Shown here piece by piece: positions 38,051-47,550 of a stretch of DNA of 64,000 bases. The position numbers were made by a program, and so were the translations under genes. Source of the DNA: Eupeodes corollae (Eukaryota; Arthropoda; Insecta; Diptera; Syrphidae); contig NC_079149.1 in NCBI RefSeq assembly GCF_945859685.1, forward strand, positions 21,921,118 through 21,985,117, written 5' to 3'. Positions within the stretch are counted from its first letter, which is position 1, and the number at the start of each line of letters is the position of its first letter. The notes under the pieces were generated by a model. It did no database searches. It was given only the letters and a program-made list of their open reading frames with translations, and was not told where the DNA came from.

Positions 38051-38211
38051 AATAGGTCGGTTTCTCTATTATTTAAAAAAATAAAATGTATATATTCTTA
38101 ACTTCCACTAGGAAGTTATTGTAATGGGTCCGTTTTGTCGAATAGAAAATGTTGACATTTGAAATAAAAGATTTTTAGAAAGAAAAAAATCTAATCAAGG
38201 GTTTTTTTTTT
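37878..38211. repeat. perfect long inverted repeat (about 135-bp arms)
   Basis: Arm 37878-38014 is the exact reverse complement of arm 38075-38211 as far as I can align it, including AGGAAGTTATTGTAATGGG in the right arm and its complement in the left. The arms are separated by about 60 bases consisting of a long T-run and AATAATAGGTCGGTTTCTC. The right arm is the head of K172 copy 4, so the left arm is an inverted duplicate of that head. It would form a long hairpin. A foldback sequencing or assembly artefact is a serious alternative. Confidence 0.85.
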
Positions 38212-39008
38212 AAAGCTGAAAGAAAAAAAAACTGTCGAAAATTATAAGAATTCAATTTGATTTTATCTCCAAAACAATTTTGTGCAACGAAAAATAACGT
38301 TTTTAACGTCTGGTAAAATTTTGAGAAAATCGAATTAACAGTTTTTTTACAAAAAATAAAAACATAAACAACAAAATTGATAAAAGTTGGTAAAAATTAA
38401 TTTTCGCCTCAAATATCTTTTCAAACTTTGAGATATTGGCTTTAAACTACTTTTATCTTTAAAAAAATATTGTTGTCAACATTAGTGAAATGAAAAATTA
38501 AAAGAAAATTTAACAAAAGTTGGTAAAAATTGATTTTCTACTTAAATATCATTTCAAAAAATTTCAAAAAAAAAACAATACTTAATCTTAATCTCAAATA
38601 GCTTTTCGACAATTTAAAAATATTGTTTTCAAACTTTTCTTATTTCACAGAAAATATTGTTTCCGATATTCAGTAGTTTTTTCTATAAAAATCCAACAGT
38701 CTTTTTTTTCATAAAAAAAATTAAATCTACAAAAAATAGTACGCAAATTTGGTAAAAATGTGTGTTCGGTTCCTGATATCTCTCAAATTAATTTCATTTA
38801 TTCAATTTGAAAAAATGTAATAAATGCTACTAAAATTGGTAAAAAATTGTTTTCAACTAAAAATCTTTTAAGCAAAACTAGATTTTCAAACTAAACTATT
38901 TTTAAATTTTGAAGAATAATTCAACTAACAACTTTTTTAACCAAACCCTACAAATCGACAGACGGAATAGGAAGTTATCAGTGTGGGTCGCATCCCAGCC
39001 TCTTTTTT
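38085..39008 (+). repeat. K172 dispersed repeat, copy 4 (plus)
   Basis: Nearly complete: head AGGAAGTTATTGTAATGGG at 38110 with TTTGTCGAATAGAAAATG, then TTTTATCTCCAAAACAATTT. Diverged tandem units follow, with GTTGGTAAAAATTAAT near 38390 and GTTGGTAAAAATTGATTTTC near 38520. The tail is at 38967-39000, AGGAAGTTATCAGTGTGGG then GTCGCATCCCAGCC. No protein frame is present, so it is non-autonomous. Confidence 0.8.
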
Positions 39009-39099
39009 TTATTGAAAGAAGCCTCAATATGAAACAAATTTTAAGAGAAAAATTAATAAAAATCTATAAGTTCGTTTTTGAAAAAATTTGAAATATCAA

Positions 39100-39720
39100 T
39101 TTTTGACCCATACGCGTTCTACTATTAATTTTTATCTAAAACAAAAATGGAAAAAAACACATCTAACACAAATCTGCTTTAGACCTTTATTTCCAAGTTT
39201 GAACTCAATCGATAAAATGATTTTGGATGTAGGGGAGTTGACAGACAGATAGACGGAATCGGAGCACTCATTTTTTTTGACTTCTCTACCATCGTAATGT
39301 TATACGTGTTTAAAATTATATTTTTTTGTTTTAAGAATACAATACTTACCTTATAGTTTTTATAAATAACAAGTATAAAAGTCTCATTGAATTTTCTGAA
39401 ACAATTAACTTTAGTGAAGTAAGTTTAATTAAAAACCAACAATTTTTGGTATAGAATGAAGAAAGTGCTTTAATTGATTTCAGATATATTCGAGTCCTAA
39501 ATCAATGTTTTACAACTTTTTGTATTTTTTTGGTTTTATTAAAAAAAGGGTCGCTCCGATTTTTCAAAAATCTATGTATAAGAATTCCATAACTTATTAT
39601 GGAAAGTTATTAAGCTACATTGGCTATACAGCTATAAATAAATTTCAATTCAATTCAGTTCAATTCAATTTTCTGTAGCCTAAAAAAAATATTCGTTTAA
39701 ATACTATATAATCGCTTTTT
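39100..39720. other. non-coding, with CAATT microsatellite
   Basis: 39648-39670 is a short CAATT-type simple repeat (CAATTCAATTCAGTTCAATT) after ATAAATAAATT, as often seen at the 3' tail of a retrotransposed sequence, though no body is recognisable upstream. A GACAGACAGATAGACGG tract lies near 39240. Confidence 0.4.
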
Positions 39721-39727
39721 AACCTGG

Positions 39728-41022
39728 GTGGAACATAATAATCGGCTTAGTATCTTCCAAGAGGCCTTTCGTCCTAGTCTTTCAACAGTCGATGAAATTT
39801 TTGCGCTGGAGACTATAGCAAGAAAATTTATAACAAGAAAACAAAAGCTCTATGCCTTCTTTGTGGATTTTAAGGCTGCCATCGACACTGTCAACAGAAA
39901 CTCACTTATATACAAGCTTAGCTTGATACTCGTAGGTGTTTCTACGAAATTCCTCAATGTTTACAAAAAACTAATTGCGAACACTTCAGCTGCAGTTTGG
40001 AATGGTAGTAATATGTCAGACTTTTTTGTTACTGAAACTGGAGTTCCACAAGGTTGCGTCCTGAGTCCTATTTTGTTCGCGCTATTCATTTACGATGTAT
40101 CTGAAAACTTTCCGGGCGGTGTCATAAAACTGACGAACCCCTTTAATTATAGCTTCAAATTAATAAACTTAAGAGTTATTGTGACACTTGGGACTTAGAC
40201 ATTAACACCTCAAAATCTAAAATCACGATTTTTCAGCACACGTTAGCTAGAAGGCATCCGAGAGAAAAGTGGCAATTGGCAAACCAATCTCAAGAGGTTA
40301 TTAAGGAATTTAAATATTTATGTGTCCTTCTATCTTACAATCTTAATCTGCGACAACATGTAGAAAAAAAAAGTCAGTAAGGCAAAAACTGCAATCAATC
40401 TTATGTGGCCTAAATTGTATTGTAATAAAAACGTGGATACGGCATCTCAATTTAAAGTCTCCAATGCAACCATCAACTCCTGTCTTTGCTATGCGAATCG
40501 AGTTGTTCGCTATAAAAAGTGGGAGAATTTGAGCGATTACAGTGCTTTTTCTTTAAGCGTATTTTTAAACTACCTTCCTCAGTCCCCACCTATGTTATTT
40601 ATGAAGAAGCGGAAGTATCTCAAATTTGCTGTAAGAACCTCAAGGCAAATGCAGATTTCATTATCAAAATAATGAAGCGTCCAAGCACAAATCTTCAGAA
40701 GCACTTACTTACGTATGCATTTAGACACAATTTGTCGCCATTCAAAGAGTGGTTGGATTTGGCTTCGGAGCACGGAATGGTACTTAATTTAACACTTGAA
40801 AACATAAATGACTGGCAAATCAAACTCTACGAGTGCATTGCGCAGATAGATGAACGTTTTTACGAAAGCTGTCTAGACCGCACGCGCTTGTCTGAATCTA
40901 GAATCTTATATAGGAATTTAAATCACTGTATTGGTCCAAATAATTATTTCAATAACAGCTTGACAAACAATAAAATCAGTACTATATTTAAAATGAGGAC
41001 TGAAACTCTTTATCTCAATTGA
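39728..41022 (+). pseudogene. reverse transcriptase of LINE N, lacks YADD box
   Basis: 39728-40198 gives FQEAFRPSLSTVDEIFALE, motif A AFFVDFKAAIDTVNRNSL and motif B TETGVPQGCVLSPILFALFI. Directly after GGVIKL the sequence jumps to KLINLRVI and, in another frame, DTWDLDINTSKSKITIF (40190). The segment holding the YADD catalytic box has been deleted. The thumb and C-terminal domain follow in 40519-41022, with ERLQCFFFKRIFKLPSSVPT, LLTYAFRHNLSPFKEWLDL and IKLYECIAQIDERF. Loss of the palm C motif means no polymerase activity even if the frames were joined. Confidence 0.8.
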
Positions 41023-41300
41023 ATGCCACACAGACAAGATTTACCGGTGACTTGTGTACATTCAAAAGCTTTTAAATCAAATTCTTTATGCAAAGCACAG
41101 TGGTGTGTCAATTTATAGAATGCTTGATTTCATAAACCAACCAGGAAGCATTTTTCATGTGAAACGCACACTGTTTTTATTCTTCATATCACTAAATTTT
41201 CAAACCAGATCACACTTTTTAACAAGTTTCATTATTTCTGACCGAAAAGGTGTTTCACGACGATCCACAAATGCTTATGTTTTGCGAAGTGTGATTATAA
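39728..41300 (+). mobile_element. LINE N: non-LTR retrotransposon remnant
   Basis: 5'-truncated LINE of a family different from C, J, L and the RTE-like element. It starts in the finger region of the reverse transcriptase and runs through the thumb and a C-terminal domain to about 41030. Beyond that, NCMPHRQDLPVTC-like sequence looks like the remains of a C-terminal zinc knuckle. No clear poly(A) or target duplication was found. Confidence 0.75.
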
Positions 41301-41776
41301 AAATACGTTGTTAAAGTACATATCAGTCCAGACACAATTTAAACTTAATAAATTGTAAAAGATGATAGCTACAAAAGTGACAGTGGGTTATTAAAAATGA
41401 ATCTTCTTATTGGGAAACCCTTTATCTTAAGTCCACATAAGTTGTTGTGTTTAAACCAAACTACTCAAAGCTTTTAAGTAGACTTCAGATCATTTCATCT
41501 TCAGAGTTTTACTATAGGTATACATGTGAAAATATAATTCATATTTAATTGATTTAAATAATGTTGAAAACGACAAAAACAAATAATCGAAAACGTTAGA
41601 AAAATATCATCTTATGTTGACAAATAAATTTAAAAAAGACTTTCTATTTGTATAGATAGAACTTTGTGAGCGGATTTTTGAATACCAGAATTTTAAGATT
41701 GAATAACAAAAGCTAAAATTTCAAAGAGTTTCGGAAATGTACTCCCATTATTTTAAAAACCATGTTTGAAATAGTG

Positions 41777-41808
41777 TAGTACCCGTGGCATGATGATTAC
41801 TGCGTTGG
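41777..41808 (+). mobile_element. SINE S2, 5' piece
   Basis: TACCCGTGGCATGATG followed by ATTACTGCGTTGG is the SINE head with its A box. It stops where LINE L2 begins and resumes at 43626; TGCGTTGG (41801-41808) is duplicated at 43626-43633 as target site. Confidence 0.85.
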
Positions 41809-43625
41809 GCTCCCGCCAAATCTTCGGTCGATAAGTCTTCTTCCAAGCATCACCAAAGTTTTTGAAAAGATCATCAAAAGGGCTCTGAATAAGTGGGCTG
41901 CGGAAAACAAAATAATTCCGGATAAACAGTTCGGGTTCAAGGCGTGTCATGACACTATTCATGCTGCGTCTAAGCTCGTTTCTGATATCCAATGGAATAA
42001 ATCAAAACAACAATGCACAGGTGCTGTTCTGGTTGATTTGGAAAAGGCCTTTGACATCGTATGGTTAGAGGGTCTTTACCTAAAACTGAGCAGGCTTTGC
42101 ATAAGCAAGCCATTGTGGTACATACTTTATGATATTCTTAACGGTAGAAAGTTTGTTGTCAAAAGTGGCAATGTAATTTCTACCACAACATTCTCAATTA
42201 AAAATGGTCTTCAACAGGGAGCGGTGAATTCGCCGATTCTCTTCAGCATTAACACCAGCGATCTGATAGGTAGTTTTACAAAGACAATTGCGTACGCCGA
42301 CGATCTAGGAAAGGTTGAGGTTATTAGAATTCTCTTGCAGCGTGATTTCGACAAGATTCAGCGATATTGCGACGACTGACTGCGTTGGCTAGGCCCACGA
42401 GGTATACGTGCAAGAATTAACGCAAGATATTCATCGTTGATCTTCACGGGCATCCATTAGCGAACAAAGTAGTGAAGTACCTCGGTTTCTATTTAGATCA
42501 GTATTTATATTTCGACAGATATATAAATGCTGCTCTGACCAGGGCCAGAGGAGCCTTTGCTATGATGAAACGGCTGTTTTTTATCAGTCATACATTGCCC
42601 TCATACGGCCGATGATTGTTTATGGTTGTCCTGTGTGGTTCAACGTTGTCCCTTCCCAGATGGAGAAGTTTCAGGTGTTCAAGCGGAAGTGTTTACGACG
42701 CTGTACAGGCTTATATCGAACAGCCGAATCTTCTTATGTGCATTACTATTCCAACGAGGTCCTATACAACGGGGCTCGAATCAACAGAATTGACAATTTC
42801 GTGATAAAACTCGTCCGAGGTCACATTGCAAGAGCTATGTCTTCGACCAACAATTTAATTTTCGGGGCTTTCTCCGATTGACGAGTATTTTAAAAGTGCA
42901 CGCTTAGCGGCTTCATTCCACCAGAGGCATTCCTCTTTTAGATAGATGCGGTCTGATACAGGATAGATTGGCAGTTCCGCTAACCTACCACGTCAGACGA
43001 AGAACCGTGGACTTCTGTACATGCGGGACGTCATGGCACAAGGCGGAGCAGAGCTCCGAACGGGACCGAACTGATAGGGTGAAGCAGGAGAACCAGTTTT
43101 GGTGGCTTCAGTCGGCACTTGACAGTCAGTAGTCGGGATAGGGTTTTAAACCTTGGCCGGCTTACATACTTGTTTAATAGTTTTAGGGTTAGGTGGCACA
43201 AAAAGAACTAGAACAAAAAATACAAAACAAACAAAAAATACAAAAAATGTTTGATAGTTAGATTTGTTGCTATGGTTGTTCTAGTATTAAGTAGTTTATG
43301 GGTAGAAAATTTAGTTTAAGGTAGCTTTAAGTCTTATATTAAGGACCTTATTTTAACTAGTTTTTAAGTAAAAAGAATAAAGGGTATTGATATTTTTTTA
43401 ATATTTTAATGCATACAAAAATAAATAAAATGGAATTAAAGTTAAATAGATCTTAGGGCCGAAAGGCATTAGTATTAAGTTTTATTGTTTAACTTAAAGT
43501 GTCCGTATGGGACCAGTAAGTTAGATGTAAGTTATGGTTCTTTAGGCTAGATTTATGAATTTTTCTCTAGCTTTAAGATAGCTTTAAGATTGAATTATTA
43601 AAAATGGATTTACAACAAAAAAAAA
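41809..43625 (+). mobile_element. LINE L2 inserted into a SINE
   Basis: Second copy of LINE family L (compare 7307-8847), longer at the 5' end and therefore showing the palm. It ends in an A-run at 43617-43625. Flanking TGCGTTGG duplications and the SINE halves on each side show that it inserted into a pre-existing SINE. It carries more small deletions than L1, so it is older or less conserved. Confidence 0.85.
41816..43135 (+). pseudogene. reverse transcriptase of LINE L2
   Basis: 41816-42379 is open: RSISLLPSITKVFEKIIKRA (finger), DKQFGFKACHDTIHAASKL, motif A GAVLVDLEKAFDIVWLEGL, motif B NGLQQGAVNSPILFSI and motif C TIAYADDLG. After the YADD box a segment present in other LINEs is missing, and a deletion near 42378 removes the KLKINVQKSETILF segment seen in L1 and shifts frame. 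The rest matches L1: MIVYGCPVWFNVVPSQME (42612), CLRRCTGLYRTAESS, then decayed sequence to about 43135. The QQGAVNSP form of motif B is unusual among the LINEs here. Confidence 0.85.
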
Positions 43626-43855
43626 TGCGTTGGACTGTCATGCCAAGGGTATTGGGTTCAATCCCTGCCTGTGTCATCTAAAGTTTTTTTCGGGTACTGC
43701 CTCTTGCCAGGAATTTACAAATCCTCCAAGAGTAATTCTTATCATGAAAAGTGCTTTCTCAAATTAGCCGTTCGAGTTCGGCTCAAAACTGTAGGTCCCC
43801 TCCATCCCTGACAACATTATTCGCATACTGGAATTGTTGAGAGTCGTAAGTCAAA
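43626..43855 (+). mobile_element. SINE S2, 3' piece
   Basis: Continues the SINE from 41808: TGCGTTGGACTGTCATGCC, B box GGGTTCAATCCC (43654-43665), then the body with GGGTACTGCCTCTTGCCAGG. It stops at GTCGTAAGTCAAATAAATG, before the AGGCCCTAGTTC/CGCCACC 3' end found in S1 and S5. Confidence 0.85.
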
Positions 43856-43869
43856 TAAATGTTAGAATT

Positions 43870-44420
43870 CAACAACTGCAAAAGCTCGTTATTCAAAATT
43901 CATGTTTGAAGTGTATTTCACTAAAATTTATACTTGGAACTACTTTTTTTCGCATAACATTAATTTTAATTAGAATTTAATTAAATTTAAAACAAATAAA
44001 AACAACAAAGCAATATAATTTTATGAGATCTTTAAAAAAAACTTAACGGCCCATCAAACTTTATCCTTTTGTGTTTGTCTATGAAATTGAAAAAGAAAAT
44101 ATTAAATTGAAAATCATTTAACAATACAATTAAGTTATTAATAAGAATATTTTTGTACTAATAAATATTTTGAATATTTTCTGCATGTGATGTGTGTCTT
44201 AAAAAAATGTTCAAGTAGGTGTTCTAACAACCAGACAAGCAATTTATTGCTTTTGAAAATGCGCTTGGCCTAAGAATAACATTATTTTTCTAAGGACTAA
44301 TTTTAGAACAAAAATTGTTTGTATCGATATTTTATTTTGAAAATTTTGAACATCTGCAGATTAAATCACAAAAATAAATTCAAACAAATATAAAAACAAC
44401 CAAAGTTCACACGACACACA
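43870..44420. other. AT-rich upstream region of the 44442 gene
   Basis: No feature other than being 5' of the two-exon gene; its promoter and 5' UTR presumably lie here. I see no confident TATA or initiator element. Confidence 0.35.
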
Positions 44421-44441
44421 TGAAAACAAAGATCAAATCAG

Positions 44442-44881
44442 ATGACACACGTAATAAGTTCACCATCATCATCCTCCCCAGCAAATCGATCAAATCTTCG
44501 AAAGAAATTAGCGGTGAATGGTCGTTGTAGACCGACAACGCCATCTTTGGGCCGAAATAGCCGTTCTTCGTCAGCGACTCAAGTTGTTCCTGATATTGCT
44601 ATTGTAATTGAAGATTATGATGAAATTCAAGCTAAAGCAAATCGGATCGATTCAAAAAGTAATAACAACAACAACCGAAACAAATTAAGGGTAGGAAAAT
44701 CACGTGAAAGGGTGGCAAAGAGAAGATATTGGAAAAATCATGATAATTACGATTATGGTGAGGGCGATGAACGCAATGATGATGGTTTGGCTTTGGATGT
44801 TTACGATTTTGATGATGACGATTTTGGATATTATTACGATGACGAATCGAGTGTAGACTCAGACGAAACTTGGACTTCTAG
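44442..44881 (+). CDS. exon 1 of a two-exon gene, acidic low-complexity protein
   Basis: Best host-gene candidate. The ATG at 44442 follows an in-frame TGA at 44421, which fixes the start. The 146 codons encode a Ser-rich N-terminus (SSPSSSSPANRSN), an IAIVIEDYDEIQAKANRI segment near residue 52, an Asn run near 76, and a basic stretch (KSRERVAKRRYW, about residues 86-97). A strongly acidic Asp/Tyr stretch follows (DVYDFDDDDFGYYYDDES, about 119-136). The frame reads through a donor AG|GTATGAG at 44881/44882, leaving phase 2. The acceptor at 47490 restores exactly this frame. Base composition is clearly coding-like against AT-rich flanks. The basic and acidic segments suggest an intrinsically disordered, perhaps nuclear protein; no domain family is recognised. 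Confidence 0.6.
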
Positions 44882-45789
44882 GTATGAGTTTTTATTTATT
44901 TTTGTATAAATTTAAGTTTTCCTATGCATTTATTTGAAGAGGGTTGAAACGTAAAGAAATGTTATACAATTTCACACATTGAGATAAAGCGGGGTTTCAT
45001 GCTAATAATTAATGAAAAAGTATAGTAAATATTTATGGATTTTTTAATTTAAACATAGAAGCTAAATGCATTTGAATTTTTTCAGTGTATTTTAATTCAA
45101 ACAGAGAAAACTGTGAACTTGTTGGTTCCAAAACTTACAGTATATAGATCCCCATCAAAAACTTTACTGTCTCTTATATTTAAAGGCATATTAATCTTAC
45201 TTTATGTGGTAAATATTTCAGAGCCTTAATTATTTTTATTGTTTTTTCTTAAATAAATAAATAATATCGAAACACTTTATTCGTATAGTGCATCGAACAT
45301 AAATTTAAAAGAAAAAATAAATAAAAACAAAAAACAACAAAACGAAATGAGTAGATCATTTCTTGTTAAAACAATAACAACAACAAAAAATTAATTACGC
45401 ATATAAAATGCAAGAACAAGAAATAAACATTAAAACAATATCCATAATATACTTAATTCCATAAGTCATGACGTACTTTTGTATTCACCCAGTTATTTTC
45501 AATATTATACATGAACAAAATAAAAATAAAATAAATACACAATCCGAATTTCAATAAACAAGAATGTTAACCATATTACACAGTCCGGTTGACTGGATTG
45601 GGATCAGAAAAATATTTTAAGTTTAAGATTTATTTGTTTCTTGATTCTAAAATAAATCCTTGTGATTTTTCTTGTAGTAGATTACAATACACGTTATAAA
45701 ATGTGGCTACGGCTTTTATAAGATACAGATTTATAAAAGAATTTTTTTACTTTTCAAGAATTCAACTTTATGAACACCAAACCAACCAA

Positions 45790-46850
45790 ACAAACTACCA
45801 ACTATTTAACCGTTCGACTGTTAAACGTTTTTTGAGCTTTTTCACTTTTTAACTTCTCAAAGTAGTCCACTTTTGATAGACTTGAAAAGTTAGGTTGAAA
45901 ATATCAATAGTCGAATGGTTAAAAATTAACAGTTTGTTGTTAAAAACTTGACAGCCAACTTTGCAACTTTTAACTTTTTAACTACCTATTCAAGCCTAGT
46001 AACTTATAACTCTCAACCATTCCTGTGTGCGAACAATTGCAGGGATTGAGGGGACCTACAGTTTATACGCCGAATCCGTACGGATAATTTGAGAATGCAC
46101 TTTTTTATGACAATAATTACTCTTGGATAATTTGTCGATTCCTCGCAAGAGGCAGTACCCGTGAATAAAACTTTTAGGTGGCAAAGGCAGGGATCGAACC
46201 CAAGACCTCTCGCATGACAGTCCGACGCACTAACCATCAAGCCACGGGTACAACTTCCCATATGCTTGTGTTTAAAAATTGAAAAGATTAAAGTTAGTCT
46301 AGTAGTAGAAGATCCTAGAATTTGAAAGCTTGAATAGAAAAGTGCAACTTTTCAAACTGTAGGGTTAAAATTTTGAAAATTTGATTAATTGATGAATAGT
46401 CGAAAAGTTGAAACGTTTTTTAAAAACTACCAAACTCTCACAAAACTGAGCAATTCAAAAAATGGGTTTTTAAAAGTAGAACGTCGGTTGTTACAACTGG
46501 ACAACAAACTTTCACTAACCAAATTTTTCAAATTTGTAAGCTATTGAAACTTTCAACTTTTCGCCTATATAATCTTTCAATCTTTAAACTATTAAAATTT
46601 GGACTGAATTATGGAAAAGTTGAGAATCATTGATTAAAAGGGTGAAGTCTCAATCAGTCTCTAGAATTGTTAAAAAAAAATATTATACAAAGTTTGAAAA
46701 GTTGTTGAAAAACTTGTTATGGTTGAAAAAGTCGACCTATCAATTAACTTTTCTACTCTTAAACTATTCAACTATTCAAACCTTCTTGACCACAAACTTT
46801 CAATTTGGATTATCGCTGTTTGCATCTAAAACACTTATAAAAAACTTAAC
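45790..46850. repeat. AACTTTTCAACT-phrase repeat (FB4)
   Basis: A short phrase occurs repeatedly in both orientations: TTTTTCACTTTTTAACTTCTC, GAAAAGTTAGGTTGAAAAT, CAACTTTTAACTTTTTAAC, GAATAGTCGAAAAGTTGAAAC, GAAACTTTCAACTTTTCGCC, AAGTTTGAAAAGTTGTTG and CTATTCAACTATTCAAACC. No coding potential. SINE S3 (45995-46253) is inserted in it. Confidence 0.6.
45995..46253 (-). mobile_element. SINE S3
   Basis: Minus-strand copy with A box (TGGTTAGTGCG in reverse near 46230) and B box (GGGTTCGATCCC, 46190-46201). The body matches S1 (TACTGCCTCTTGCGAGGAAT, then AGAGTTATAAGTTACTAGGC). The 3' tail beyond ACTAGGC is missing. It lies inside the FB4 repeat and within the predicted intron. Confidence 0.85.
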
Positions 46851-47489
46851 GTGAATTCATTTAAGGTTTAAATTTCCAAGTAAGAACTCAATCAACCCAA
46901 TAGCTTTGGATCGGCTCAAGGGGCAGGCCATGCAGACAGAAAGTTTTAATAGGATTTTCAAATCTAATTGAAAATCATACAAACTTTAAAACTAGAAAAA
47001 ACATCAAAAACAATATTTTTTTAATTTTCCAAAAGAAAAGAGAAAGAGATGCTTTGTTTTTTAAATTTAAGTCTCAATCTTTTTGCAGTTCAAAGATATT
47101 TGTTTTAATTCAATACCAGACTTAAATTATGTACATTTAGGGATTAAAAAATGTACCATTTTCTCTTTGGTCTTGTATAAAATGATTTCCGAATATTTGT
47201 TATTATGACTAAATTTTAATTTTTGTTACTTTCTCATTTGTATTTCAAATGTATATCAACAATAAGCTACGTTCGCTTGAAAAGATTCTGTTTACAAAAA
47301 AAAGTTCTCCCAAATATATCTAACCAATTGAACTGCAGTGTACAATTCACTCGTGCACCACGCTGACAACTGTTGTAGATGTTAAATTCAATTATTTCAA
47401 AGTCCGGGTAAAATTTACAAAAACCAAAGTGAAAAGCGCAAGAGAATTAAAAACAAAATAAAATCGAAAACAATTTTCATTTTTCACAG

Positions 47490-47550
47490 CTTCCTAGAAT
47501 GGACACCAGAGGGTAAAATGCCACAACCACTAGTGGAAGACCAAAATTAA
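47490..47550 (+). CDS. exon 2 of the two-exon gene
   Basis: After a pyrimidine-rich acceptor (TTTTCATTTTTCACAG) the first base C completes the AG left by exon 1 (AGC, Ser). 19 further codons follow, FLEWTPEGKMPQPLVEDQN, ending in TAA at 47548. Phase match, stop and compact composition together support the splice. The whole protein would be 166 residues. The C-terminal peptide is of a kind that can be conserved; I do not recognise it. Confidence 0.55.

Larger units (their letters stand above)
44882..47489 (+). other. predicted intron of the 44442 gene
   Basis: 2.6 kb between GTATGAG and TTTTTCACAG. It contains a foldback-like AACTTTTCAAC repeat (45790-46850) with a SINE inside, and otherwise AT-rich sequence. 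Further small coding exons between the two are possible but none is obvious. Confidence 0.5.
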
